Positions 1 through 13,800 of a stretch of DNA of 64,000 nucleotides are shown in pieces; positions within the stretch are counted from its first letter, which is position 1; every line of letters starts with the position of its first letter. The position numbers and the translations under genes were made by a program. Source of the stretch: Anticarsia gemmatalis (Eukaryota; Arthropoda; Insecta; Lepidoptera; Erebidae); the NCBI RefSeq assembly GCF_050436995.1, contig NC_134770.1:5342501-5406500 (forward strand), written 5' to 3'. Under the pieces are notes generated by a model. The model made no database searches, was not told where the DNA came from, and saw nothing but the letters and a program-made list of their open reading frames with translations.

Positions 1-244
1 GGCTCCGTTATACTTGTGTCAAAGCATTTCTACCGCGATTGTTGTGCTCGATATAAATCTAGACTGGTTCTGTAAATCTAAGCCACGACTACATTCATGT
101 AACGCTGTTCGCTAACGTCAATGTCATTCATTAATCTATCCGCGGTACAGCTGTGAATACGAAATCATTTGTTAGAATCTTAGCAAAGTAGAGGTCTACT
201 CTCTGACTTCGAAACGAATTTTGTAAACTGTTTGGTAAAACAGT

Positions 245-400
245 ATTACTGTAGTTTCTACCACTATCGACTATTTACTACCGACTAGCTATTGAGAAAA
301 GTTTTATATAAAAATGTGATTAGCACCTCTAGCGGGCGCTACAGGAACTACTTTAGCATTGCATTTTAAATGTCAAACTCTCGATACTCGATACCTAGTT
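245..400. repeat. diverged interspersed repeat, copy 1
   Basis: This segment shares an ordered set of short blocks with 7720-7862 and, more weakly, 38660-38800: an 'actatcga' start, a 'cacctctagcggg' block, a 'caggaactac' block and then 'aaatgtcaaactctcgata'. The three copies are unlinked and diverged, as expected of an old dispersed element. No terminal repeats or coding capacity could be defined, so the class is unknown. Confidence 0.45.
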
Positions 401-548
401 TAGTTATTAGTTAGTTAGGGTTTAGAGCATCAAGCTACTATATTACTGTCCCATAGTCGGTCTCGCCTATCTATAATATTGTTAACTTAACCGTCCCATT
501 AGCCGGGTATGAGGCTCCTCCGACCATGAGAGAGATGTACTAACCCCT

Positions 549-656
549 GGTTTCTGAGGTACAATCAGCAGTAGTTTATCTATTCGATAGCGTTAAAACT
601 CATACAAAAAAAACGTTATTAAATAGATAAACTACCGCTAAATATACTCAGAAACC
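549..656. mobile_element. palindromic MITE, about 108 bp
   Basis: The two halves are reverse complements with a few mismatches. The left end reads ggtttctgag and the right end ctcagaaacc, and both arms carry 'tagtttatctatt' blocks around an A-rich centre. The whole unit can fold into one hairpin. This is the architecture of a very short non-autonomous DNA transposon. The target duplication is not clear. The internal motif order matches a MITE type I recall from Lepidoptera, but the superfamily is not assigned. Confidence 0.75.
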
Positions 657-1468
657 GGGCATTAGACCTTATTGCTTCTTTACTAAACAGGACTCATCTC
701 GGGAGAACAGTAACTTATACGTCAACACGATCATCAACACGAAACCCGGACATCATGGTGGTCTGACAACATTATGAGTGACATAGCTGATAAAATAGTG
801 ACAATAACATGACTGTACTCACAAAAAATATTCTTCGTTTGCTAGTTTTAGAGGAGATCACCGTAATTAAGAAAACTACGTTGAGATATTAAAAGCTTTT
901 GACAAAAAAAACAAAAGCTATGCCTTGCCCGTAAGTCAGTAACAGCATATAATTACCTGAAACCAAAAAGAAAATACATTAACATCAACAATCTGCCAGA
1001 AAACAGCATCTAAAAAATGCATCTCATCGCATATCTCAATTTGAAAACATGGCGTGTTGTTATGATTGTTCAATTGTAAATATCAACAAGCATTATCATT
1101 GTATCTTTGTTTACAGCTGTGTTTAAGCCTGTCAATCTTGTCAAACCTGCCGAATTTCACTCGCGACATTTAACAGAAGGTAAAAGTTATAAAAACAAAC
1201 CCGTTCCGTGATTGATAAACAGTTGTGATAAAAGGAATTGCGTGTAATTCGATTTATTTTGATTTCTCGTGGGTAAGGAGGACTTATGTAAGATCTTTGC
1301 GGTTTGCTGGAGTTAAGAGGTAGCACTCCGCTTTTTGGCACTTGTATTTTATTAACCAACTTAAAAAAGGAGGAGGTTCTCAATTTGATTGTATTGTTCT
1401 TTATAACTATGCTTATTATCCGGTTTCAAATTGACAAATCCAGAACTTTGGTTTGATGTTTTATGAGA

Positions 1469-1739
1469 GACTAGCTGACCCGCGCAACTTCGCTTGCGTC
1501 ACATAAGAGAATCATAATTTTCCCCGTTTTTGTAACATTTTTCACTGATACTCTGCTCCTATTGGTCGTAGCGTGATGATATATAGCCTATAACCTTCCT
1601 CAATAAATGGGCTATCTAACACTGAAAGAATTTTTCAAATCGGACCAGTAGTTCCCGAGATTAGCGCGTTCAAACAAACAAACAAACAAACAAACAAACA
1701 AACAAACAAACTCTTCAGCTTTATAATATTAGTATAGAT
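1469..1739 (+). mobile_element. non-autonomous retroposon (RTE-like tail), full-length-looking copy
   Basis: The segment starts with 'actagctgacccgcgcaact' and ends in a (CAAA)n stretch followed by 'ttataatattagtatagat', a 3' terminus very common in lepidopteran genomes. Related copies lie at 25678-25740, 29698-29843 and 49615-49838 (all reversed) and a diverged one at 60005-60115. It has no open frame of note. The family resemblance is from memory of lepidopteran repeats; the recurrence within the window is seen directly. Confidence 0.75.
1671..1710. repeat. (CAAA)n microsatellite
   Basis: About ten tandem copies of caaa form the variable tail region of the retroposon at 1469-1739. Confidence 0.9.
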
Positions 1740-2700
1740 GAGCTGAGATATTTTTCAAATTCACAGTGCTTGAGACTTGGTCCAGATATCGTGTGAACCT
1801 TATGAATTTCAATGCTTAATAAGAAGCGGGAAATATGTATTAATATGTAAGTATGAGTACACCACCCAACAAGATAGTATAATACTGTTCTTGTACTCTA
1901 TTATACTTGGTTTTAAAGAACCAAAAGTCAAAGAAAACTAGAATATTTACGCGTTTTAATGACTCATACTACGTGCTACTGCTTCGTACTACAACTTCTA
2001 TAAATAACTTAATACTTATCTTAATATTTTACTTAGATATCAAAGCGACACAACTTTTATCCTTGATCTAAAACATTCTAGAACAATGCATTCTAATCAC
2101 TACAATACAATTATTGGCATTGATTTAGTTTATTGAACGATAACATTCATTGTTACAAGATAACTCCATTTAGTTGAAGCAGTTCATGGTCTTTTTCTTT
2201 GTAATGTAATTATTATAATTCAATTTCAATTACTGCTTTTGTGTTATCGCCAGACTGCATTGATTGTTTCGTCTTTGTTGATGCCGTATCTTATTCTACA
2301 ACTGTTTTAATGGGAAAATTGTAAGCATTAATTGATAATAATGTGTATCTGTATTTTCTTCTTTAATCCCACACGTACTGGTATAATGTATAACCTGATT
2401 TTCCCCGATTTAAAAAAGAGTCCTGTCATATTAGGCTACTTTTTAATCATGGAAAGCGTTTTTTGCAGTTAAATCACACATCACTATTAACATTATAAAT
2501 TCAAAAGGAACTGTATCTGTCTCCCATTCATGCCCAAACCAATGTACTACTGATTTAGGTGAAATTTTGGACAAAGATAGTAAGACTCGAGAAAGGACTA
2601 AGAAAATTATTTATATGTCAAATTCTTGAAGAACTAACGAAAAAGGGACTATGTGGGTAAAAAGCATATAACTTTAATTCTCGTCAAAGGCGGCGAGAGT

Positions 2701-2870
2701 TTTTTTTTTTTTATAAGATAACTCCCGCACTAAGAATTGCTCTTGTGTCGCAGGGACTTTTACAAAGATACAAACAACGGACACAAAGTACAACCAGACT
2801 AATTGTCCCGTGTGGGAATCGAACCCACGACCTCCCAAAACCTATACCTAAACCACTGCGCCACGGAGGC
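2701..2870 (-). mobile_element. tRNA-derived SINE, family A
   Basis: Read on the minus strand the element starts with gcctccgtggcgcagtggtt (A-box-like). It continues through a B-box-like gggttcgattccc and a unique body, and ends in an A-rich tail (seen as poly-T at 2701-2712 on the plus strand). The same family recurs at 37890-38102 and 63612-63824 in this orientation, at 37035-37180 in the other, and as a worn copy at 42920-43060. The tRNA-like head would supply an internal Pol III promoter. Confidence 0.85.
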
Positions 2871-4234
2871 TAGAGCTAGGAAAATATATATTTTAATAAC
2901 TTTTCCATCATCCTAGGAAAGTAATAAGGCCGTATAGACACACACGTCGATGAACGTTAATCACAAGAAGCAATTATTTGTGCGTGTTGTTAATGTGATG
3001 CGGTTGCGTGAGATTCGCTGTCACGTCACTCACGTGGCAAATGATACATGTTGTCATGTACATTGATGAGGTCTGTGCGAACACGGCTTAATGCTAGCAG
3101 AAATAAGGTGGGCCTTTTTATTGGCGAGGGCTTTAAAATTGGTTCAGAAACATTGTTAATTAAAATTTGTAGTTATTAGTCATCGTGTATGTCAATTGCA
3201 AAAGCACTTATGACTTGATTATTTGCACGACTGTTTTTCAGAAAAAAAGCCACTGGGGAACTCGTTTTCAGAAATAGTTAAATGTAATGTTACGTGCTAC
3301 ATGTTTGTAAAATCTGTTTGCCCGATTGCATTAGATATCGTTAAATATTAGTTAATCTGTTACAAAACCTAGGTTCTCTCTGGGAAAAGTCTCCAATTTG
3401 AAAAACCAAAGATTACAAATACAAATTGGTATAACCAGTCACTGGTACACAAAGATCTAAGGATAATGAACTGCTTTAATAAAGTTGTCCTTACTATAAA
3501 CGCACTCTATATAAAATGGCGTCAATCAGCGTGTTATTAAACAGTATTATGCATATCTTACACGTGTTGGCCAACAGTAGATTCAACACGAACGTGATTA
3601 ATTACTTATAGTAATACCATAATACAATCATTGACTGCTCTACCAGGTGTTCATAGACTATGAAGAGGTTATGTAACGGACTGTGGTAGCACTATGTTAA
3701 TGGGTACTAAAGTGACTTTTAATAGTTTTTCAAGATAAAAATATATCGGGGTAATCCGGGACGGGGGCCTCGGGGATCGAGGTACTCAGGGTCTAAGCTA
3801 CCCAAGTAACCTTAAAATTATATAAAATACCTATATATTCTATATTCCTGAAACAAGAACATTATTATTATCGTAGAACATTAAATTCACTATACATAAT
3901 CCATAGCCCTAATGAAACAAAATGCTGAGCGCACGTTTTTTTTCTAACAGAAAAAACGCGATCGAGTTTCAAATGCTTTTTATGGCCATATTTAGAATAT
4001 ACCTACTTAATTGTCAATGACATTGACACTTGTAATTCGACGCCATGACACTACAATAAAAAAATCAGCCAGTTTACGAACGAAGTAAAATCCGCGCATG
4101 GAAATGAGGGTAATCGTTAATTTCCTTCGCAACTGACAAAGATCATGAGCTAAAAATATCACTGAGCTCCAATAGAATACACTGCTTAAATTATAATGCG
4201 AAAGATGAATTGTAATCCTACCGTATCCTATTGT

Positions 4235-4445
4235 ACGATCTGTGGGTTAAGCAACCTTTGGCGCGGTCATTAAATAGATGGGTGACCACATAGTGGTATT
4301 TGAACAAAGCGTCTCCGTGCTTTGAAGGTTAAAAGTGAGTCCCGATTGTTGTCAATTAAAATAACAGTCGTTAAGGCCTTTCAAAGGCCTTTCGGGCGGC
4401 TTGAACAACTTTGATACTAGGTAGACCACTAACCATACGACTGAC
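4235..4445 (+). mobile_element. 5S-rRNA-derived SINE (SINE3-like), family B
   Basis: The head resembles the internal control region of 5S rRNA. It has 'cgatct', then 'gttaagcaac', 'gcgcggtc' and 'gatgggtgacc' in the order and spacing of 5S rRNA. A non-5S body follows (gcgtctccgtgctt; tttcgggcggcttgaacaac) that is not part of any ribosomal gene. This is the layout of a SINE using a 5S-type Pol III promoter rather than a functional 5S gene. It abuts another retroposon at 4465. Confidence 0.75.
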
Positions 4446-4464
4446 TAGAGAATTTCCCGGATAC

Positions 4465-4617
4465 TTTTTTTTAACCCATTACTGTCCCACTGCAGGGCAA
4501 GGGTCTCCTCCCGAACGAGGAAGGGATTAAACCTTGAGCCCACCACGCTGGCCAAATGCGGGTTGGGGACTTTGCATGCCCTTGAGAAATGTGTTAAACA
4601 ATTTTTAGACATGCAAG
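4465..4617 (-). mobile_element. headless copy of SINE family C
   Basis: This stretch matches the body of the element at 62914-63212: 'aacccattactgtcccactg', 'aagggtctcctcccg', 'gggttggggactttgcatgc' and the 'catgcaag' region. The tRNA-like head is missing. On the minus strand the body contains a short frame reading EETLALQWDSNG, which resembles the C-terminal end of RTE-type LINE proteins, so the tail of this SINE probably came from such a LINE. Confidence 0.75.
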
Positions 4618-7600
4618 ATTTCATCACAGATACTTATATTAATAAAGGTTGAATATTAAAGATCTTACATATCTACCATCAAACGAGTAGTAACCGTAGG
4701 TGTAGATAGAGATGTTTAAAGTAAGTTTACTCACTTTTCGCCATTTGCAGTCTTAGTCCAATGTAATAGGGGATGAGGGAAAATAGGGGACGAGTCTATT
4801 GCCATCTACCGGATACGTTAGCAAGCCCACTGAGGTAGTTACACACAACAATATATTCAAGTAACAGCAGAATAATTACTTTATTTATGTTTACATTAAT
4901 GTACTGTGTACAATTACTAGTAACGTAATCTTCTACTTTTTGAATTGAAATTAACACAATGATTTCTATTGTAAAAAAGCATTGATATTGAGAATTAATA
5001 GATTTTATGTTAGTCTAATTTCAGAACAATTATTTCAATACAAATTGATTTTTAAACAATAATCGCCTAAAACTGACCATTGTTTTTAAACTACACTGTT
5101 AAAATACTGACGAAGTATTTTTTTTAAACAGCCCGTATCGGTGTCCCACTGCGGAGTAAAGGCCTCTTCCGTACTTGATTGCTTTTTCGAAATAGATAAA
5201 TTGCAAAATTGTGTAAAACCTAGTAATCCATAATATATGAGTATTAAACATCATCCGAATGTTAAGAGAGTCGTGAGCAGTCCGTTATAGGGCGAATAAC
5301 GATAGCATTCTCATTCATAACACGAGCGCTTATGAAATAATCATTACGTACACTTGGAGCCAACGGATATTCACCGGCGACAAATAGCGTAAAATACAGA
5401 TAATTTTAACATTACTAGACTTGTTTGCTAGTAATTAAATAAAATACTATGTCACATATCTCCGATATAATACTATAATTCATGCTGTTTTACTTGACCC
5501 TAGAAAATGTCCCCATTGAGTATATTTTTTCTTCTAACCGTCACTGGCTGGCAATGTTAGCATGGGTGAAATTTAATTTCCACAGCACACATTGTTATAT
5601 TTCATCAGCATCGAATAAGACGTAGTTCTTTATACATTTGTTGCAGTAAGACATGCAAAAATGACTGTATTTAGCATAGCTACTAACACGGGGTCCAAAA
5701 TAGCTAAGAGGCAACAGGGGAAAAAAATATAGATGTTGACCAAAATGTATGATTTTATATCTTGCCCCCAAGAACCTGTTAAAGAGCATCGCAAGTGTCA
5801 TGTATTTACGTAAGCTCAGTCAATGTATTTTATGTCATACTCGTGTTACGTGTGACCGCAGAATCTTCTTTATAAATAGAAATCATGGCCATTTAGTGTA
5901 CTCCAAGGTACTAAACTGTATTCGCTTTAAAGATATCAGGGTACCAACCTGCCTTTGCTCTAAGGAGATCAAAGATTAGCAAAATTATGAAAAATAAGTT
6001 TAGAAAAAATGATGACTTGTTGCATAGTTAGACAACAAATCTATTTTTTCTACTATGCCCTATTCAATGTCAAAATTCTCGAACATTGAGTTATCACATT
6101 CGCAGTAAGTAGTTATAAAATTAAGTGTGTTTTATCAAAAGCTCAGAACCTTTCAGTGTTACGAATAAATCTTGTTTACTTTCTTTAGTACGAAGTTCTT
6201 GAAAATGTAAGTAGCCGTAGCCATTCCTTTCTGACAATTGGAACGAAAATCTCGCTTTTCCCGCCTTATTTAGCAAACCAAAGTGAAAACAGAAATGGCC
6301 GCGCTATGTCAATCGATATCCAATCGTTTTAACACGAGGCCATTTGAATAATGCCTGGCTTCCTGTCTCATTACTGAAATTAGAATCGTCCGTCATTTAT
6401 TAGGCAATATGCTAATTGGACACTACAACAAATGTTTTGGTAGATAGCTATCAAATTAGTATTATGGAAAGGCCTACGCTTTTAGTCTAACAATATGCGT
6501 GACTTTTTTTTTAAACGGGTTGCCAGTACTCACTCTAACTTTACGTTATATGTTTGATATTCTTTCGTACAAAAACGACTTAGAAGTTTTCATAAAATTT
6601 GGTATATTTTATACACAGATCGTTTTGTTCTTAAATTAATTATACCTATAATTTTTTTTGCGAACGATGTTATGTCATGTGTAAAAAATCTGTCCGCATA
6701 GGTACCTACGCAAAACTAATAATATTTGGTGATTATAATTTGGGTATTCGATTAATGTGATGTTACTTCATAACTAAGCCCTATTTCATTTTAAGTGGTC
6801 AATTATACAGTTAATTTGAAAACAAATATTTTATCGCGATACAATCTCTTTACGTGATAATGTTACCAATTATCATTAAGCATACTTTATACTTTACCTT
6901 TCTGAAATTACAAACTAACAAGATTATAATCAAACATATTTCGAAGATATTTATAAAATTATAATAAGCTTCTTCGCGCAAGTTTTTATGTTTCATCGAT
7001 AGTTAACATTTATTCAAGAAAAATGTACAGTAATTAAAAATCAGTCAAACTAGACAGAAGGGAAAGACAGGGCGCATGAGAAGTCTACGCAATCTCGGTT
7101 TTTACTAAATGGTATACATTTTTATTTGGCCTGCATAATAATAAAGCAAAAAATGTTCAGAACTTCATAATAAATTTGTTAATTTTCAGCAATGAGTCCT
7201 ACAAAGCTAAAGCAAAGATTAATTTTTCATTTTCCTTCTTCAACGCAAAAGTTCTCCCCGTTTTCTGCAGCTACAATTTCACGTCCCGCAGTGTAACGGG
7301 AAATGAATATCGTGGAATAACAAACGCTGGTGTGTAATATGTATCTATTGAATAATGTAAAGCTACGTTCAGCGGTTTGGCTGAAGCGCTAATACGATAT
7401 ATCTATTGCACGCCTTTCTCACGCTTACTGGAATAGATGAGCTGGTTTTCTTGGGAATATTACCGTATTGAAGCTTACTAGAAATGTTATTGATGTTTGT
7501 ATGGTGTAAGGAACTATCGTACTGAGAACATGACAATCGATGATTCTATTATATCGTTTAGTAACTTATTAAACCCCAGTGTTACGAAAGAAAATAACTA

Positions 7601-7719
7601 TTTAACCCAAGTCCAAAAAAATAATAATGATATCCAAATCTTGTAATTTTATTTGTCTTGTCTTTTCTATCAAAAACTCAGCTAACGAAACAGTTAAACT
7701 TTAAGCAACTAGTGAAATT

Positions 7720-7862
7720 CTCTGCCACTATCAAGAATTTCTATTTGAATCTGATCAGCGCCTCTAGCGAGCTGCGCAGGGACTATTTTTGCAGCATATT
7801 TTAAAAGTCAAATTCTCGATAATCGACTCTGCAGAATCGAGCTACAGGGGAACAAGTCCGTC
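7720..7862. repeat. diverged interspersed repeat, copy 2
   Basis: Shares the blocks 'actatcaagaa', 'gcgcctctagcga', 'cagggactattttt' and 'aagtcaaattctcgataatc' in order with 245-400. Class unknown. Confidence 0.45.
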
Positions 7863-10800
7863 CACAGCATTAGCCACGCGACGTCACTATGACAACAAAG
7901 TTTAAATTGTATTTTCCACTCACCTGGCTATCCCTCACTACTCAGATGAAACAACAGCAAATTAACTAATTAATTAATTACTTAACCACATTTTAGATAC
8001 AACAATACCTAGCAAAGAACAACACCAAATAAATAATTTGAATACGATGTCTAAAAAAATCGCCTAAAAGTTTAACAACAACAGTATTATCTGAAAATCA
8101 ATACATCCGTTTATTTGAAACAATTACAATGAAGATTCCGCGTCATCTTCTCGTATTTACAAATATGGCGACTAATGAGACAACAAACGACAGTACACAA
8201 TTAACTGCAATTTGAAATCTATGAAACAATTGCGAACAACCATTAATTGTGACGAAGGTTCCTAGAACTGACTGGCAGATTCATGTTGCTGTTCTAGTTA
8301 AATGTAGTTTGCATTTTTAGCTGCATTCTACAAGAATTGTACGACTCGTTGGCTTGAGTATGTGTGTTGATATTATGCCATGCTTAACTGTGCAGATGTT
8401 TTTGTCAAAATTAGATACAAAATGGATTTGGGATTGATCATTTGATCTACTAGGGCCTAAATCGGTATAAATTAAAACTTATTTAACTTAATTAAGATTT
8501 CGCGTTTGGTTTAGTCCTAACAATAATAACCCGGTACTTTTTGACAGTCAAAGGTGCATAAAGATCTGAAATACATGGTATCCTTTTTTCGCTTAAAGCG
8601 AGGTGATCATCAATCTCCTTTTCAATGGTTTAGATTTCCTGTGAACCATTCCGTATGATTGTAAAAAAAAGTCATCAAACAACTTAACACCAAGCTGTCA
8701 AAATAATCGACTAAATGGCTAACACGGGCGTCCCTAGTGGTCGATATGTCATTGAACTTGAACTCGGAACAATTAGGGTGGCGCTCCTCTACAATCGATG
8801 GTTCCGCTTGGCGCCACTCTCCAATTATCTGGATGCGATCAATAATGCAACACGTTGTTAAGATGCGTATTATGCGTGAAAGAGATGAGCCGCCATTATT
8901 TGATGTTATTTTGAACTTGAGTAGAAATAAGACATTAAAGTCCGGCTTTACCACAACTGTATAACTGTCAGACAGCATTAGTTTAACAGATAAAAATAAA
9001 TGTTGACAGTTGTATTTTTGCCACATTATCTAGCAGTTAGGGTAACTAACACTTATTTCTTAACCGAGAAACTGGCCTTAAAGCTTATAAAGATAAACTT
9101 GACCCTATTTGTTGATTGTTGTCACTTTACGAAACTTAAAAAACGAAATAATAAAAAGCATTACCAATATGAATTTTTAAAATTAAAACGTAAACATCTC
9201 GTTTCACCATAACGGTACGCAATGAACTTATTATACGTCAATAATAGTTGCACGTAGGTGCTAATGTGTTGACATAATTCTGGACCACGTTTAGCAGTAG
9301 GTAAGCTCCGGAATATACTACAAAGCACAATTTATTCTGACAAACAAACAGCTAGTTCCTATTCAAAGCTTAAAAGTCTCTGTATATTTATTTGCTAGTT
9401 ATTATTACTACTTATTACTTTAAGCAAACACCACATAATAGCAGAAAGGAAGTCTTCATGCCCCAGGCTACTCTAGATCGTGTGAAAAAACCTCAAACTA
9501 CCATCATACCGTTATTCGCCAGTTACTATTTCTTATTTAATGACTAAATCGACAGTTAACAGCAAAAAAATCGACCATTGACCCTACAAGTCCATTCACA
9601 AGTCTTCACGAGTTCGTTCGGAAACGATCATTAACTAGTCTATGGTTTGTTTGAGCGAATGCCGCGAATCAACTGTTTGGATACACACCACAAATAGCTG
9701 TGTATCGTAGTATCTTCGGCCGAGGGCTTTGGCCGCGGGAATAAATAGAACCCATGTTATTCCACCTTGTTTGGACACTGAGCAACGTGGAAATCTTCAT
9801 TTTATTCTTATGGTTTTATTTGATGCTACCAGTTGTTGCGAGATTGGGAGTGCTAATCGTCGCGCCATCTTTGCGTTGTATCTGATCGCGGTACCTACTG
9901 ATGTTGCTTGAAGAGAATGAAACAAGTTTCAACCGCAAACACTCAAGTATTTACTGCCATTACAACATTTTATTGTTGTGAAAAAGAAACAGACATTTCA
10001 GGAGTTAGGACAGTGCAAGTCTCTTCTACTAATTTTGAATGTTCCTAACAGAATAGATCATTGCGTCAAAACCTGTTTTTTTATTAACTGAATTTCTAAA
10101 ATAAAAGGTAATGCTCATAACGCAAACAATGAACTTAATTCATAATGCTTTCACTAACAAGTAAAATATGTACGCAGTCGAATCGTAATAAATTCTTCAA
10201 CAAACATTTCATAACCATATTTCTCCCGCCAGTCGTAAAAATGAAATAGTTTTAAGTAAACATACGTAACAATAAAACAAAAATCGATCCGCGATGCTTT
10301 CCCACGAATACACGCGATACAGAGCGAACTCACTCCGATGAAAAAACTACCATACGTTAATGAAATACGCTTTAAAATAAGCTGCATACGCTACAATGGC
10401 AAACATCCGAAACAATGCACTCTTACAACGAAAACTATTTTAGGAAACCATTAACGCAGACCCCTTGAACTTCAATACCACAATTTATGAAGGTACCATT
10501 ATAAACTGGGTACTAATGTTAGGTTTTCATGACTAAAGCTTTACTTAATCTGTGGTCTTATTTTTAGTCTGTGAGCTTTAGCGCGCGTAAAATAGAGGCG
10601 TTATTCTGCAAAAATTTGAAACGTCGATCGCAACTACAGTTTTGCTGGGAACAAATTACGTTCCGTTTCCCCTGAGTAATACTCTATTCTGTTCAAGAAC
10701 GAGGGGTGTTTAGTAATAAATCAATCTTACCGCACTAAACTAATCCATTCGGCGTACGTTTTCATTCTGTCCAGCGTGTTTTCATTAAGTTTTGAGAGGG

Positions 10801-13800
10801 AGAAATGGCTATTAACTTTTGTTAGCTTTAAATCGTTTGGGGCAATAACTTTCACATTTCCATAAATATAAACAATATAATTGAGTTTACATGATATATT
10901 ATAGCGGCCATTATTTTGAACTAACTACACTTTGTTTATTTTACAAGTTGTCATAACTTCTGTAAGTTATGCAACATTCATATACTTTATTTAATGCAAT
11001 AAGAATAAGCAATATGAATAAAAAATAAAGCAACAACTACAAAATGCAAGTGTGTAAATGTTGTTTATGTATTTTCTTTTCCCTTTCTGCGATTGCTTGG
11101 GGCTTCGTTTTTATTATTCACAAGCTTTAGCACGCCACTTCTTTCGTACAATATTTAATGTACTCAACGTTTCACAATAAATACGCCTCAATGTAGTGAA
11201 AACCGTGAAAAATCGGCTCAAAATTCAAACTAGAAGCGGACAGACAGGCTAAGTGAACAGTAAATAACAGAGGGTGCACATTTTGACGACGACATTGTTA
11301 AACACTGAAATAAAGTTGATGTCAACTCTTTTTCGTGTATCTAAAACAGGAACTTTTATTTTCTTTTACAAAAAAAGACTTGCAAAGAGACACAGACACA
11401 GCGAGTACTTGCTCTTAATTTTTTTTTTGTAACCTAACTCGGATTCCAATCATAATATCGTTAAACCACATTGATTGTGGCAACTTTGTTGTTTTGTACA
11501 ACCAAATCTAGATACGATAAGGGTCAATTACTGCACAAAATAACAAAAACGTCCTTTAATCAGCAATACACGAACAAATATTTGCGCCAAAGCATTTCCC
11601 AGTTGGTATTCCGACTATTGTAGATAACAATGGTCGGTAGTGCTATTCTCGTAGAATGTAACGGGCACGTTGGAAGTCGTAACGTTACCCTGACGAATGT
11701 TAGGGTGCTATCGACCCGACCTAGCCCAATGGAGGACAGGGGTGACAGGACAAAAGATGGCTGCCGTATAAAAATAACTAGACGAGGAGAGATGAAATGT
11801 CGAGTTGACATTTACGTGCCCTGTTGTAGGCGTACGGAACACTTGTTTTAAGAATTATTTTAATTTAGTTTTTAATAACAGGAAAAAATCAAAGACTTTA
11901 TTATTTTTGTCGTATACGCGAATTATTTTAGAAATATTCGTTGTTGTAACAACATTCACACAAAACACAAATAAACTTCTATGAAACTTTGAAAAATAAC
12001 AGTAATACCAGTTCTCAAATATACAGTTTCTTTGAACTTTAAAAAGAAAAGAACGCTAAATGAAGCAAGATGCAGTTTTAATGAACAAACGTCTGGGTTT
12101 AATGAAAGCGTGCAATATCTGTCTCGAAGTCTTCGTATAATTCGAATTTATCTGTACCAGTATAATAACTCAAATTAAAAAGGTTCCCTTGTCATACGTC
12201 ATAATTTTTCAGAGAATCGTTAAGATGTTCGTGACAGAATGTCGAGATCGAATTTCAGCCGTCGTAAAAAAAAGAATTTATGATATGTTGCTTAAACCAG
12301 GTTTTTTTATATTTTTATCATAAAAGTTTTAAAGCTCGCTTCGCAATAAGTTATATCACTATAAATATAACTTAAAACCAAGTTTCTCTACGTGTGAGGT
12401 AAAGTTTTGACAACACACGAAAATTTATATTTTTACTAATTCTAACATTAGTGTCTCCGGTCAGCAATAAAGTTGGTGAATAATTCTAATTTAAAATTAA
12501 TTGGGACATAAATTCTAATTTATAATTAAACAGTTTTAAAATAGAGAAACTAAACGAGGTTATGAGTTTATTAATTTAAAACTCAGTATGTACAACTTAT
12601 GTTATTACTATAAGAATATAAAAACGTTATCACGTTGCAAATCTTCAAAACAAACAAAGAGAAAATATTTACGAAAGCGTAAACAAATTTTGCCAAACAT
12701 GTGGTAGCCCTGCATCTTATCTTTCCGCACCCCTGATAATAAAGAACCCTTATTTCATAGCAGGAGGCCAGGAGCCGGTCCCGCCACGTCCCCGCGTTAT
12801 CAACACGCCCGCATAAGAAATAACGAATAACACCAATGTTCCCAGTGTTAAATAACTATTAAGAGATAACAAAAACAAAAAATGCTTTTAACGACTAAAT
12901 AACATGTGTTGTTAAGTTGATAAACTAATGTCTGTCTTCATATCTATTAACAAATTATGCGGTTTATTAAAAATATGTACCTAACGAACCTTATTCGTCT
13001 GCCAATTAAATAAAGAAAAAATTATAATTGAAAAGTTGAGTTATTAGCTGAAGTACACTCGTACCCTCATGTCAAAGTGCATTGCCTCACTAGATTTATA
13101 TTAATATTATTCTAAAGCCTTGGCCTTTAGCCAAGGTTAGCAAAATCTTTACTTTCGGCAATACTCCGGCAAATTTAACGAGACCCTTGAACTTCGTCGC
13201 ATCCGGTACACATAAACTAAGGTAGGAAACTGCGGGGAGGTCATTTTACACTGGCACGTTAATGTATAAAACGTATGAGAATCGCCTCCCTGTCTAGACA
13301 AACGTCTGCGTTCCCGCGCATGCGTACTGCAATAAACCATTTTGTTTACATGTAATGAAATTTGACGCAGCGGATTGAGCAATAAAGTTCAACGTGAGCA
13401 CGTTTGAAGAAAATTGCAGAATAACACTTGCGTTACGAAATGTATTTTTTGATTCGAAATAATGCATCTTTCAAAATGTGTAATAAAGCGCCTGGAGTAT
13501 TTTTGGAATAAAAATAAAGGCTAAGATAGCCTTTATAAGCTAAGCCAATTTAGATAAATGGTTAATAAACATCAGTTCAAATTGGGTTTAGGGCCAGATA
13601 TCGCTCGCACCGTAATTTTATGAACAACACAACAAAACTGAAAATGATGGTCTCACAAATTAGGTTCAAGATTGGTTCGTTGTGGAAATATTCAGAACTT
13701 ATAATTTTAAGTTTTACAGCTCCTTACACGAACGAACGGGGAAGCCAAATCGAACAAGTTCTATTGTACTCAACTTTGCGCCCATATGAATGAAAACACA

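Noticed and set aside
2810..2870. tRNA-gene-like A and B boxes here and at 17560, 23110, 38040, 63160 and 63740.
   Set aside because: The same heads are joined to a repeated non-tRNA body and tail, and cloverleaf pairing is poor. These are SINE heads, not functional tRNA genes.
4235..4300. A possible 5S rRNA gene.
   Set aside because: Only the internal-promoter half resembles 5S rRNA. The outer stem partners are absent and the sequence continues into a SINE body.
8622..9026. Opposing open frames of 134 and 75 codons over the same DNA.
   Set aside because: Neither has a recognisable domain, splice context or codon pattern. The overlap on both strands is typical of chance frames in a locally GC-richer patch.
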